From Stomorhina lunata (Eukaryota; Arthropoda; Insecta; Diptera; Rhiniidae), in NCBI GenBank assembly GCA_933228675.1, contig OW121741.1:78964040-79028039 (forward strand): a stretch of 64,000 nt of DNA. Reading direction: 5' to 3'. Positions 50,646 through 62,640 of this stretch are shown one piece after another. The notes beneath the pieces are model-generated. The model was given only the letters and a program-made list of their open reading frames with translations. It was not told the origin of the DNA and did not search any database. Both the position numbers and the translations under genes were made by a program. Each line of letters begins with the position of its first letter. The first letter of the stretch is position 1.

Positions 50646-51745
50646 TTTTCTCTCGTTGGATGATGCTGTGGCACAACTAGGGTTGCCAGTCAGGCTGGAT
50701 TCGACTGGATTGTCCAGCTTTTTTAGTGCTTGTCCAGTGTCAAGCTAAAATTAAATTTGTCCAGCTGAAAGGTGAAGAATTTTAATTTTTAAATAGTTTT
50801 AAGAAAAACTATTTCTATGAAAAAACGCAATTAAACCTTTTGTAAAAGCGATTTTTTTTCTTTCTTACTTAAATGATTTGTGCATTGATTAATTGATTGC
50901 TTGATCAAGTTATTTTGTAATAAAATTACCCTCTATCAAATTTTCTCATTGTACTTACTTTACTTAAATGGCCTATATCAAAAACCGAAAGTATTTTAGA
51001 ATTCCATGCGCTTCAATCGTGTGCGCATATTCTCCAGTTCGTAGGTCAAGCTTAGAAAGATTTTCCTCTACTTTTACGAGTTCATTCGGGGTCGTTTTCG
51101 AATACTTTTGTTGTTGGAGTATTTTCATACATTCGCACAACATGTCCCAGCCCACGCAGCCGGTGCTGTTGTAGAGCGTAGTTTAAGTTCTTACAGACCT
51201 CGTTCTTAACAATCACATGTTGTCCAATTCTTGAGAATGCCTGCTTGTAAAAACCAGCAGTTCTATTTTGATTCAATGACCCATTTTAGTATATTCCTTC
51301 TCGATACTTGAAAATCGCGCAATGTGCGTCCCATGATATCAATGTCATCGACAAACGCGAGTAGCATATGTTTTCTGTTGAAAATTGTTTCAGATATTTC
51401 TCTCGATATCGCGACGGTTTATTACGGCATTCGCAATTCGGTTTATCAAAAATTTAAAGATTCATCGAAGCAAATTATTAAATCTAGTTTTTTATTATTA
51501 ATGTCCAGCTAATTTTTGGGTTGTCAAGCTTTTTTTTCCTTATGTCCAGCTTTTTCAGGATTTGTGTCTGGCAACCCTAGGCACAACATACAAATTTTTT
51601 GAATGGGTTCGAGTCCCAGTCTAGACAAAATTATTAATTATCACAGCATTCTCCATCACAGTAAGGACTAATATGCCGACGATCTAAATGAAAAATTGGA
51701 TGTATAACAAAAATCTTAAATAACAAGTCCACCTGACAACAGATG
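50646..51745 (+). repeat. possible old SINE, unit 2, interrupted by element O
   Basis: After the O insertion it reads GGGTTCGAGTCCCAG at 51606-51620, a good B-box (GGTTCGANTCC). The tRNA-like head before it is too worn to fold convincingly. The homologous unit 1 ends just upstream, giving a tandem pair. Confidence 0.4.
50678..51579. mobile_element. hAT-like element O, copy 2, with RTE fragment
   Basis: Ends TAGGGTTGCCAG and CTGGCAACCCTA, with the exact 8-bp duplication GGCACAAC (50670-50677 and 51580-51587). On the minus strand 51480-51060 carries RTE-type RT debris: the DDID region at 51330-51360, and RLRGLGHVVRM with a following FENDPE, the C-terminal tail block of RTE polymerases. The same RT piece occurs in copy 1. 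No transposase. Confidence 0.85.
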
Positions 51746-51925
51746 GCGCGAATAATCGAACTATAATACTATAATAATCAAATTGACGTGTACTTTAGTG
51801 TTCAGGGCCATTAATTCGTACGTATTTGTTACTTTATGATTCTTCCCTATATCCAATAATGACTGTACGAAAAAAATTGTACCCACATTTTATGAAAGAG
51901 TTGTAAATAATACAAGTAAATAACT
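51746..51925. other. 3' flank of uricase gene
   Basis: Nothing recognised apart from the poly(A) signal that follows. Confidence 0.35.
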
Positions 51926-51931
51926 TTTATT
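51926..51931 (-). promoter_or_regulatory. poly(A) signal of uricase gene
   Basis: AATAAA on the minus strand about 100 bp after the stop codon. Confidence 0.5.
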
Positions 51932-52032
51932 AAAGAATTTAAGTTAAAATTTTTGTTTATTTAAGAACTAAATTAAAATGGAATTTTTACAAGAGAACGA
52001 ACCGAACGAGAAAAACCAAAACCATTGTTCTT

Positions 52033-53308
52033 TTATAAATGACTGACCAAATCTTTGCGTGCCAATTGAGCGTAAATGGTGCCATGAGGCTTGTCGACGG
52101 GTATAAAGACTTCATTATTATCACCGGGCACAACTTGTTGGAAGGGTTTGGTATCGAAATTGAAATAATGCTTATTGGGCATGGTCATCGAGATGACGGA
52201 GACTTCGGGTATGGTGTCAAGTACCTCCTTCTCAGTTAAATATAAAGTGTGCTGGACCGAGGGTGAGGAGACGCCTACATTTGGATCGCCAGCGAATTTC
52301 TTGATGATAATATTCTTAACGGTAGTCCAGTCTTGACAGAATTTTACATTATTCGTGCGTGAGTATTCCCAAGAGCAATCGACTACAGTACTGAAGATAC
52401 GATCATATTGATCGGGCAAGGAACGGAACTCATCGTTGACAAAGTTGACAAATGAGGATTGAGTGGTCTTCAAGACACGTAGACCACGAATACCGCTGAT
52501 TACGGATTGTTTGGGATCTTTAAGAAATTTAAGATACAAATTTTGTTTATAACTTAAGATGTTCTGAACTTACCGTTCCTCTTTAGAACCACATCGCAAT
52601 AGTGAATTTCGGTGGGTGTAAAGATAAAGGCATGATTGTGTTTAGCCCTATTGTTAAAGGAAGAAAAGTTGGAAACCTCGGAACAGGAACCAGTGGCTTG
52701 ACCCACTTGATCTTGACAAATTCTTTGCCAGGGATATTCCTCAACATGAATATGTACCTCGGCAACATGATTGTATTTGTTAAGGAAATGAGAGGCCAAG
52801 AGAAGAGCAAACTTTTCGGGATTCTCAATACCATATTTCTTGGCCAACAAATAGACGGTGTTCTTTTGGGAATCGGTGGCAACAATATCGGAGTTATCAC
52901 CTTGAAAAGAAGAAATAATTGAGTTAGAACATGTGATAAAATCGGTCAAGCCCAAGCAAACGATATCCTATAATACTAAGGTCAAATGTCTTTCAATAGT
53001 CAACAAAGTTAAAGAGTCATTTCAGTGCCTTGAGGCATCTTATAATATATTATGGGGTATAAAAATGAGCTTTCCAAATCCCCCAACTCACCTGTAAAAT
53101 AATCCTTTTTGCTGTACAACTTCAAGTGAGTACCCACTTCGAATTCTTTTATCGTATGCACTGGCCCATCCCTCTTAACATGTAGCACCTTAACAGAGTC
53201 TTTGCCATAGCCGTAATCCGAGATTGTATATTTATTGGAGCCTTCGTGTTCATAACCGCTGGAGACTCCTCCCTGATCACCGGAACGTTGCAATGGTGTG
53301 GCGAACAT
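52033..53308 (-). CDS. Uro: urate oxidase (uricase)
   Basis: Three exons on the minus strand: 53308-53092, 52900-52574 and 52517-52033, with GT...AG introns of 191 and 56 bp; together they encode 342 residues, close to the fly family length. The enzyme oxidises urate to 5-hydroxyisourate in peroxisomes. Residues matching the fungal active site are all present: Lys36 in YGKDSVK, Thr81 in IVATDSQKNTVY, Phe in SSFVNF, Arg in YDRIFST, Gln in SVQHTLY and His in MPNKHYF. The C-terminal SHL is a type 1 peroxisomal targeting signal. The start MFATPL is the family start. In Drosophila the gene is expressed in Malpighian tubules; the GATA cluster upstream fits that. Intron 1 holds a small piece of M1 repeat. 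No lesions were seen. Confidence 0.97.
52939..52992 (+). repeat. M1 mini-me-like fragment in uricase intron 1
   Basis: 'atcggtcaagcccaagcaaacgatatcc' and 'actaaggtcaaatg' match the M1 5' end ('gtcggtcaagcccgaccatacgatacccttcaccactaaggtcaaa'). About 54 bp, diverged. Confidence 0.6.
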
Positions 53309-53534
53309 TTTAAATCAGACGCTTTACACTCAAAACTTTTCAAACTCTCACAACTAGAACCTAAAACCAAATTTTTAGGATGAGATAACAACGGATTTTC
53401 CTTGGGCACGCACAGCTTGTTAATGTAGTCTCTTAGGTGATGACTGACTTTTGGAATGGAATTCTAAACGGTTTTATAGGATTCTGATTAGATAGATTAG
53501 TTTTTCAAAAAATTTCAAAATTTTAGATGTCATG

Positions 53535-53601
53535 GTTATCTTGTTTACCCGAGTGTTAGTTTCACTATAAACGAGATAATCAAGCGTTATCTTTATCATC
53601 C
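53535..53601. promoter_or_regulatory. GATA-motif cluster upstream of uricase
   Basis: WGATAR motifs on either strand: TTATCT at 53537, AGATAA at 53574, TTATCT at 53587 and TTATCA at 53593. They lie 230-290 bp upstream of the start codon. GATA factors drive fly Malpighian tubule and gut genes; a role here is inferred. In AT-rich DNA such motifs also arise by chance. Confidence 0.4.
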
Positions 53602-54870
53602 AAATGTTTCGCAGCAAATAAATAAGATGGTAACAATTATGAAATTTTCATTTGATTAATTACAGGCCCACAAACGAGGTGCTCTAATAGTTGGTATTAT
53701 TTGATAACATATTAAAATATTAAGAACATCGGACGAGATTACCGATATGGATTCAGTACCGTATTTACCCAGACAAAGCCTCGTTCGTGAATAAACAGGG
53801 AGCACCAAGTCAATAAAGACAGTGGATGCGGCTGCCAATTAAAAATAAGTAGAAGTAGTCACTTCTCCATTACTCTGGAAAAAAAATGCTCTTTTAAATC
53901 TGTTTGAGAAGCTCCGTTACTATTGGATCACCCTTTATTTCCAAATATATAAATGTGTAAGGTTTGTTATGATAAATAAGTAACTGTGTATTAACAGATT
54001 TTAGTTATATTTTCATTTTGTTTTCACAAGATTTTGAAGATTTAGATACGAGTAATTAAATATTTTTTTTCACTTTTAACTAAAATTTCAAAATTTATAT
54101 TTAGGCGTTTATGAGGTGCAGTCTTCTTCCCAACAACAATAATATTTTTCATTGTATTTCCTTAAATGCATTTCTAAGAACTTTCGATGATTGTGTCTTT
54201 CTTTGATAAGTCTCGTAATAAAGATCTTCCGATCGGATATCACCTGTTTTGAGTTATGTTAAGAGTTATCAGAGGTGTTGACAGGTTAAAGTTTTGAATT
54301 TAGAAAGCCTGCAATTAAGCTATCAGTAGGAGCTTTAAGTGACTAGGGTCATGCCAATAGATTTGACTCTATCAAAAAATGTATAATATAGACCCTGTAG
54401 GTCGACACCTACATAAGATGGATACGCTATAGATATGACTTTACAAATTATAAATGTATGTTTGGAGTGTCACATATTGAACTTGATCATATGTTACAGT
54501 TACAGAAAAAATTATAGGCAGTTCCAAAATAGCCAGATGGCCGTGATGTCCAGACCAAATCTGATTTCGCACGTAGATTGAAACTTAGTGTAGTTCTCTG
54601 GCAGTAGAGAATATTAAACGGTAGTAAAACCGGTAATACTTTACGGTGTTATCGTCTGGTAAAAAACTCTTCAGAAATTCACTCACACATCAAATCTGAT
54701 ATACTACTTCTTTTCGCTAGTTTTGGTAACTAGTTCCGAACTAGGAATTTCACTAGTTACTTAATAACCAGAACTAGTTACCAGCAAATCTGCTTGCTTT
54801 AACATCGAGATGTCATTAGAGGGGTCAATTGGCTATACTTTGCATTACCAATATCTACACCATTTTCAAT
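53602..54870. other. unassigned intergenic region
   Basis: No gene recognised. A 60-residue frame at 53656-53838 (-) has no family features known to me. Confidence 0.4.
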
Positions 54871-55727
54871 TGAAATTTAGAAATATTCAATTGAAATTGA
54901 GAATATTCAATACAAATTGAGAAATTTTCAATTAAAATTGAGAATTTTCAATTAAAAATGAGAAAATTTCAATTAAAATTCAGAAAACCCTAATTGGAAA
55001 TGAGAAACATTCAGTTGAAATTGAGAAATTTTCAATTGAAATTGAGAATTTTTGAATTCAAATTGAGAAAATTGAGAATTTTTCAACTGAAATTGAGAAC
55101 ACCCCAAGTGGAATTTCAAGCTCATTTTCAATTTAGGTTTTCTCAATTTCAATTCTAAAATTCTCAATTTCAATTGAAAATTTCTCATTTTCAATTGAAA
55201 ATTTCTCATTTTCAATTGAAAATTTCTCATTTTCAATTGAAAATTTCTCAATTTCAATTGAAAATTTCTCAATTTCAATTGAAAATTTCTCAATTTCAAT
55301 AAAAAAAATCAACCTCATTTTCAATTGGACTTTTCTCAATTTCAATTGAAAAATTCTCAATTTAAATTTAAAAATTCTCAATTTCAATTGAAAATTTCTC
55401 ATTTCCAATTGGAATTTTCTCAATTTCAATTTACAAATTCTCATTTTCAATTAAAAAATTCTCAATTTCAATTAAAAAATTCTCAATTTCAATTGAAAAT
55501 TTCTTAATTTCAATTGAAAATTTCTCATTTTCAACTGAAAATTCTCAATTTCAATTGAATATTTCTCAACTTCAATTGAAAAGTCTCAATTTCAATTGAA
55601 AATTTCTCAATTTTAATTAGAAATTCTCAATTCCAATTGAATATTTCTCAATTTAAATTGAAAATTCCCAATTTCAATTAAAAATTTCTCAATTCAATTT
55701 GAAAATTTCTTAATTACAATTGAAAAT
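54870..55727. mobile_element. foldback element built of a 21-bp inverted minisatellite
   Basis: Outer ends TACACCATTTTCAATTG (54857-54873 region) and CAATTGAAAATGGTGTA (55717-55733) are inverted repeats. The left part to 55120 consists of GAAATTGAGAATTTTCAATT-type units, and the right part from 55130 of their complement with a clear 21-bp step at 55175-55260. The open frames with FSIENEK heptads are a by-product of the 21-bp unit. No target duplication was found. Confidence 0.65.
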
Positions 55728-55861
55728 GGTGTAGTTCAGCAACCAACCACACAAGTATCCAAAAAGCACAAAGTAATGTTTGATGTAGAGAAATTAGATA
55801 TATAGGAAGTCGTTCCGACATTGAAATCTTCGTAATCCTCGTCCTCAGGGTCCGGATTCCT

Positions 55862-57130
55862 GAATCACTCGTTCGCTTTCATGTCCATCACATCTTCTAC
55901 AACATTAAGAGAGTTAAGACTCTCTAGGGTTTGCTTAAGATGGGATGGGCCGGAAATATCCTCGTTCCTTGCGGGGGGAACGAGGATATCCTTCTCACCG
56001 GTAACCTTATCATCACCCCCGTAGACATGCAGGGAAATTTTATCGAAACTGTAGAAAATCTTTCCGCGCATCCTAAGGAGTGGAGCTAGGGTTTCCTGCA
56101 TAAGAACTACAGTTATACCCTCTGAGAGCTCCTTCAGATTCAGAAATCTTAGCTACCTTCTAATCATGGACAGGTAAGTTTCCGAAGGAGCTCCAGTATC
56201 TCCTTGTCAGAGGACTTGCCATCTATCACAAGGGCAGTGGACCTAGGTCTACGTGGTATCTCTTCTTTGGATACCACGCCGAGGCTAGAGCCTTTTCAAA
56301 TGCCCTCGATGAACTGCTTTCTTAAGTAGAATAGCAGACCGCTCAATATGGCAAGCCATCAATTTCACACCCCTTGATATAAGCCAGCGTCGCTGCAGTT
56401 TGGTGCCGACCAGGATTGTCCTTTAATGACAATTCCCATTAACTTAAACGGATTGTTTCCCACCTTTCGGGGGAATAATTCGTAGCAATGCTGACCGTAA
56501 CTCCGTCAGCATTGCTACGGTCAATGACAGCCTTCACTAGATGGCCTGTGGCAATCTCGCTAAAGGATCTGTTCATTAGCCTAGCAGCAGGCTTGCTGGC
56601 TATGTAGAGTCTTTGTCCAAGCGTTGCCGTTCGGACGCGTCCGTGAACGTGGAGGCAGTCTTGGCCTGAAAGTCAGTCAGCTTCTTAACAGCCCATGACA
56701 GCATTTTCCTCAGGAGTGGGGACATCAACAGGCTTGTCGCCAAGCAACTAAAGCTATCTTTTTGCAGCGCGCCGCTCTGGCCGGATTGGTGTGCTTCCTA
56801 CTGCGACATGCCGCAGTAAGTGAACCCCAATCTAGGTTCGCAGTCTTCTTGCTTTGCTGAGAAGGAGCCTTTCGAGAATAATTTTTCATCGCAACTCTGG
56901 GACTCCATTGGGGATGTGCAGTATCCTTGGTTCCCTTATGCACAGGAAGCAGGGGATGTGTTCAATTCAGCTTTGGAGGAGCTCGGTCCCAGAAACATAG
57001 GAAGATTATGAAGCCCTCTACCGGGCACACGGAGCATGATTTGGGTGTACATGGTTAATATGGTTGCAGCCAAGTCGTTATAAAACTGCCGCCCCCTCGG
57101 GGAATAGACACAGACCATAGGGCCGCCCAA
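55862..57130 (-). pseudogene. non-LTR retrotransposon ORF1-like remnant
   Basis: On the minus strand the pieces run 57130-56936 (MCVYSPRGRQF...), 56943-56725 (QWSPRVAMKNYSRKAP..., Arg/Lys-rich) and 56101-55865 (QTLESLNSLNVVEDVMD). This resembles ORF1 proteins of jockey-type elements with a basic nucleic-acid-binding part and an acidic tail. It is broken by many stops and shifts. An inverted 'ccgtagcaatgctgac' palindrome (56484-56520) is also seen. Confidence 0.4.
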
Positions 57131-57804
57131 TATGGGAAATAGAAGCCCTGTAGATTTTTAAAATGTTCGGACTAAAAACGGGATTTTAAAATACAAACGG
57201 ACAGATCCCATCTATAGTTCAGTAAAAGCTGTACTGAAGTAGTGGAATACAAGATATCATTTGGCCGCCCAATGTGGGAAACAGACACCAGGTAATACGG
57301 GGGTGGATAGTTCTTAGTATAGCACTCCCCCTTAGCCTGTATGGTATGTGTGGCCCTGCCTGTGATGTTAGATCTCCACCAACATAGCCTTATGGTTCAT
57401 TCCGCGTAAGCCCCTGCATCGGGACAAGATAACTACTCGCAGAGGTGAGACATAACTTACAAATTTCAAATAAACTAGATGGCTTGCCTCTAGCCTCTCA
57501 CAAGATCCTTCTGCGTGAAAAAACCTATAATATAACAGAGCACAATTCCAACATCAACAAATCTTAAGAGAAAATGCGGACCTTTTGTATTTTTGGTAAC
57601 GAAGTACTTGTTGTTAAATTTAAATAATCACCTAAATTTTGGAATCTAAACAAATTTTTATGAAATGTCAACAAATATTTAGTTAATATTTAAATACTCT
57701 TTGTATCAACAATATTTCGTGCAATCTAGAATAGACGCATATTTCAAGATCATTAACTACAGGTATTACAAAAAAAAGTGATCATTATGACTAAGCATAC
57801 AAAT
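57131..57804. other. unassigned, likely retrotransposon leader
   Basis: 'ggccgcccaatatgggaaa' (57121) recurs as 'ggccgcccaatgtgggaaa' (57262), a local duplication about 140 bp apart. Otherwise nothing is recognised. Confidence 0.35.
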
Positions 57805-58870
57805 TTTTGCAAACTCATCCACAGAGGAGAAAGATGAAGAAGCCTTTCATGAACAACTCGAGGAAGTTTATGATAGCTGCTCCAATTATGACATAAAAAT
57901 AATACTTGGAGGTTTTAATTCAAAGATTGAGCGGAAAAGTTGCTTTGAGCCCACTGTTGGTAAATTTAGCCTGCACAACGTAACATCTGACAATGGTATG
58001 AGGTTGATCTCATTTGCGACTGCTCGAAATATGGTAGTGAGTAGCACCAGGTTTCAATACCATAAAATAGACAAAGCTACATGGGTGTCTCCCGATCAAA
58101 TAACAAAAAATCAAATAGATCATATTATAGTTGATGGAAGACACTCACCAAGTGAATTGGATGTGCGTATAATTCGGGGAGCCAATATGGGCTCCTATCA
58201 TTATCACGCCTGAGTATGTCGTGAAGCATGAAGACGGAAGCGCAAAGAATTAAAAACTCCAAGCTACAATCACATCAAATTGTCACCGATTACTCGCAAT
58301 GAACTGCCTTTTTACTCGGAGAAAATATTTCTAGTTCCAAAGACATCAGCGCTCTATGGCAACATATTGAAAACTACATGCAAAAACTGTATTAGAATTC
58401 CAAAACACTCTTCGTTAAACCTCTTGGTATTACGAGGTGATGCCTCGCCTACAGGGCAACTCTGCAGTCAGTCGTTATTCGTCGAAATTTAGAATGATAT
58501 CGAGAGAGAAGAAGGGAAGAGAAACACCTATTCCAAAGAAAAAAAATGAAGAGACGTTTGTTCGTAGAAATTGAGATATTAAGACTCGTAATAAAGTGCG
58601 TAAATTTTATGAAAAAAACTGGTATCAAATGAAAGCGACCAAGATGACACTCCTGAACAAATCAATGACAAAGCTTCGGGTGCCGATTGTTTGCCAGCAA
58701 AACTTTTTAAGGCCCGAGGTGATGAGTTGATAAGTCATATGTCCCAACTTATAGAAGCCCAGTGGTCAGAAGAACGCATGCCAGACGATTGGAATCTCAG
58801 TGTCCTTTATCCAGTGCACAAAAAAGGTGATAAAACTGTATGTGCAGTTATAAGGGACTACTAAATTAGT
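57805..58870 (+). pseudogene. RTE-type retrotransposon remnant, second family
   Basis: Frames from 57820 to 58210 give an endonuclease C-terminal half: ILGGFNSKI (normally GDFNAK), NGMRLISFATARNMVV, HKIDKATWVSPD, KNQIDHIIVDGRH, and IIRGANMGSYHYH (normally SDHYLV, so the catalytic Asp is lost). From 58665 there is RT sequence: ASGADCLPAKLFKA, DWNLSVLYPVHKKGDK. It stops at 58862. Several stops and frameshifts. It differs in wording from the RTE copy at 21960. Confidence 0.7.
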
Positions 58871-59161
58871 AATAACCGATTCTTCTGATGTACCAGTAAG
58901 AACCGGTTATTGTTCTTAAAAGTTTATACAGTATTCTTCGCAATTTTTCAATATTAGATGAGGATGATGTGCCCGTAAATTAATGTAAACACTTTTAGTG
59001 AGATTCACTTTAATTTTCCATGTGTACAACCATTTTTCTAGATCACAATCTGGGAGCAATGTTACAACTTGATTAATAAGGCCACGATGTCATACATTAT
59101 CGGAAGCCTGCGTGCAGAGCAATGCGGCTTGCTCGTAAAACTTTAGTGAATAAGAGATGTG

Positions 59162-59415
59162 AAGGTAGAAGGCCAATGCACGCTGCAAGCGGCTGCGGGC
59201 GGCAATCAGCTGTTTTTTGATTTATCAAATTTGAAGCGGCAAAGGAAAAAAATAGAACAAAGTTGTACTTTTCCGCTCGGCAGATTTTTTTTAGTGCTGC
59301 CAGACTTAATTATATCCCACTCAAATATTTTTTATACGAATATTTTTTAAAACAAACGCACATTTTATGCACTAGCAATACTGCGACCGCCCGCAGCCGC
59401 ATGGCCTTCTACCTT
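59162..59415. mobile_element. GC-rich-ended hairpin MITE
   Basis: Left AAGGTAGAAGGCCA and right TGGCCTTCTACCTT are perfect mirrors. A second pair, CGGCTGCGGGCGG / CCGCCCGCAGCCG, lies just inside. The left arm has an extra 15 bases between the pairs. The very GC-rich stems stand out in AT-rich DNA. The length is 254 bp, non-coding. No target duplication was fixed. Confidence 0.6.
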
Positions 59416-60079
59416 AATTCGGTGCACTTGCTCATTAATCCCATGCTTTCTTCTTAAGTCAAACTGTTTTGATGTTTTAGTAATGCTTCAAATAGTTAAA
59501 AATTTAGTTAATAAACTAAAAAAAACTTCTTGTACCTACTTTACTTCGTAGCAACATAATAAGATAGTTACTTATTCTTCCTAAGATAAGATTATTTATC
59601 TTTAACGGGCCTTTAAAGGCGTCAAATGAAATACGAATGTATTATTTTTATACTAATCTTATAAGAAGCCGCATGTCAGCGGTCGATTTTATATGTGTCT
59701 TATAAAAAAAATCTAGAGCTTTCAAAGACTTACAGATTAAATCATGTGCATCTATGACTAGATGAATTAAAACATTACTGCATAATTATAAAATTTATTA
59801 AAAAAAAAAAATACAATAAAAATTTGGTTTGTATGTTACTGGGAAATTTATGCAGATCACAAAATAATTAAAACTTTCACATGATTTTGCAGACGAGTTT
59901 TCGCAGACAAAATAATCACAACTTCACCACCAAGTCTAGTTGAACCATTTGTTAATGATTAGGGACGGAAACAAAAATATCGAATTTGGACGTCCCTAAA
60001 AACTTACTGTTTAGACCCAGTTTTAGGTTTTCGGCATCATCGGCCATATTTTTCAATGTTAACCGCGAACTCTGTTAAC
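59416..60079. other. unassigned AT-rich spacer
   Basis: No gene or repeat end recognised. Confidence 0.35.
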
Positions 60080-60770
60080 GAATAGCAGCAGTTGCTACTG
60101 ATGAAATACAGCTGATGATACCCAACTTCCCTGCGGAGGTCCCAGAGCTAGCAGAACATCAAGAAGACCCCGACTTCAGACTTAAAATACCTAACCTGCC
60201 TTAAAAAAGGTTCATAGTCTTTAGTCTATTCGTCTTTCTGACAAGATCGTCAATTATGCTAAGCTATCTAAAGCACTTGGCCTAAAGGTATTGCAATGAC
60301 GATGCTTGTAAATCTAAAGGCACCGCGTGTTGAGATTTTAACAAAAGTCCTCAATTCATCCCTTATCACACTGGTAATAACTGTGTTATGTTAAGAGTGT
60401 TATCAGTATTAAAACCTCAAAGACATTAAAGGCACTTCTCCCCCGAGACTGATGTAATATTTTGAAGTCTTGTAGGAACTGAATGTCTGAGTCGACGATG
60501 TAAAAATGAAGATGAAAATCCAACCCAAAATATTGGCTGTGACATAAGACAGCTTGGAATCGTACTCAGCGCATGTTACTGCAACTTGCGATAAATTAAT
60601 CAGGAGGAATAGATCCTCAAGTCGCTACCTGGCAGTACTTTGCAAAATTACGCTGCACCCGTATGTCCAAATAACTCCAGAGATTTCAAAATGTAGCCCT
60701 TATAAAAGTTACATTTTGCAAAAAATGTACTTTGAAATCCATAAACACGAGCAGACGAATCGGTAATAAG
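60080..60770 (+). pseudogene. non-LTR retrotransposon RT remnant (jockey/LOA group)
   Basis: Broken frames include SAHVTATCDKLIRRNRSS near 60575, a block that in this element group follows the polymerase core. Earlier parts have lost nearly all motif structure. Confidence 0.5.
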
Positions 60771-60839
60771 GCAGTTCCTTCTAGAAATCGAACCACCATC
60801 TAATGAAGTTAGATCCCACCGATGCATTTTAAAATGGAC

Positions 60840-62230
60840 CTACGTTGTTTGGAAAATGATATCAAACAAAACTGCTCAATATCAACTCAAACAAAGCTGC
60901 TCTGAAAGACTCAGCTTCTTCTTTGATATCAAAATCATCTTCGTCGTCGGATTACGCAACTTCCCCACTGTCCGTCCATCAATCGCAATAACCATGGCAT
61001 CATCAACATCAGCAGCACAATCCATCGCCGCTAATGCCATCAATTACAGTCCGAGTTCCTAGGGTAATATCAAATTCTGCAGTTCAACTCCAATGCCTCC
61101 AAGGCAAAATATCTGAGATATCGCGATTAATGTAGCAACACAATATCGGTAGCGGTACAGTTGTAAAAGGCGCAACGTTTAACGAAAAGACCGCACTTAT
61201 GGTGGAGAAATCGCATTTATCATACACAACTCAGTGCGGTATAGAGTTCTATTTCCTGATCTAGACAATAAAAATCAATATCTTAAGGCTCAGAGTATTG
61301 CTGTCAGAACAGGTGACTCGGAGTTAGAACTCTATAATGTCTGCATTCCGCCTGTAACCAGTTGTCCAACTGGTTACCGTCCCGATATCAGAACCCTTTT
61401 AGGAGGAGAAACACGGCTGGTTCTGGAGAACTTTAACGCATCATGACCACAATGGACCCGATGGTCTGTGAAAATGCCACTTCCCTGGCATTACCTTTTC
61501 AACATAACCTAACCATGACCTTTGGCATTAATTTCTTGGAGAAGACCAAAGAGGTGCGTCGTTAGCGAACAGATTGACGGGTCCACCTTCCGCACTTTAA
61601 ATGTCGATGTCCCACTAGGATTATGGGTAATTGCACCAGTTCTTCTGACATATCAATTACAAATCCTGGTCTGATTAACTGCATGACCACCTGCTCATAA
61701 TCCTTAGACTGGAGCGACCAAACGATTTTATCGTCTCTGAAGGCCATACGTACATAAACCAGAAAAAACAGAGAGATTTTACCGACCGAAACTTTAAAGG
61801 TAATTCGTACAGCTAAGTCTTCTGAGGCAATTGGTCTTGACGAAATTTCCATGATGATAGTAAAACACCTAGGCGAGTAAAGAGTCGAGTTCTTGACAGG
61901 TGTCCTTAATTTGTCTATGATTAGCCTCACTGTACCCGATGTCTGAAAAGTTGAGTTGAGGGTTGAGTGATCCCATTCCTAGTCTGGGAAACCTGCGAAT
62001 GAGAGATCTATATCCTCCTGTCATCAGTTGTGAAGACATTCGAGGTTCTACTCCTCCACCAGCTGACCAGCCAACTACGAACAGCTCGCCTCCAGCACCA
62101 CCACATAATTAACAGCCATTACCACTCAGATTGCGCAAGGCTTAAACCAGAAAAGGCCTTGTCAAAGAACAGTCCTTGTGGACTTGTCAAAAGCCTCTTC
62201 CAGGACATCTTGCTGTCCTGACTAATTGGT
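60840..62230 (+). pseudogene. non-LTR retrotransposon endonuclease and RT remnant
   Basis: 61234-61446 encodes an endonuclease segment: LYNVCIPPVTSCPTGYRPDI and LVLENFNAS (normally GDFNAH). It continues in shifted frames with DGSTFRTLNVDVP at about 61576. 61800-61900 reads the finger region (SEAIGLDEI-MMIVKHLG), and 62025-62170 the KTFEVLLLHQLTSQL block and a final DLSKA(F) palm start. All in order along the plus strand, with many lesions. Jockey superfamily, LOA/R1-like wording. Confidence 0.65.
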
Positions 62231-62640
62231 AGTCTGTCATTCGTAGAGCTTAGAGACCAGCGCAACCAAAGTCAAACTGTCTAACTTCTAACTCTCTAAA
62301 CTCCCATCTTCACCACAAGCCATTGAAATGACATCATATGCGGGCAACTGCCCGATAATGGCGACCGGCCATCTTTCACTAAACGTAAAGTGAAGGTGGT
62401 GTACCAATTTCGACAGTGAACTACCCGAAAGTGAACTACTCAGATCGCGATTAAACCTGTAGAGGCCTTGTCAAAGAACAGTCCTTGTGAACTGTCCTAA
62501 TTGATTAGTAGTCTGTCGTTCGTAGAGCGCTCAAAACACCGTAGAGTCAAACTGTTTAACTTCTACCTCTCTAAACTTCCAGCTCCACCACAAGCCGTTG
62601 TAGTGACATCATATGGGGTCAACAGCACGATAATGGTGAC
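62150..62640 (+). repeat. local direct duplication in the retrotransposon
   Basis: 'ggccttgtcaaagaacagtccttgtg' occurs at 62155 and 62465. The following 'gtcaaactgt-taacttcta-ctctctaaact' blocks are at about 62270 and 62546. This is either a tandem duplication inside the element or two copies joined. Confidence 0.65.

Noticed and set aside
53656..53838. 60-residue frame upstream of uricase
   Set aside because: No recognised domain, no splice or start support, unrelated to uricase.
54973..55507. Open frames with FSIENEK / FQLKNSQ heptads
   Set aside because: The 21-bp minisatellite unit is a multiple of three without stops; frames exist in both strands and no start context or homologue is plausible.
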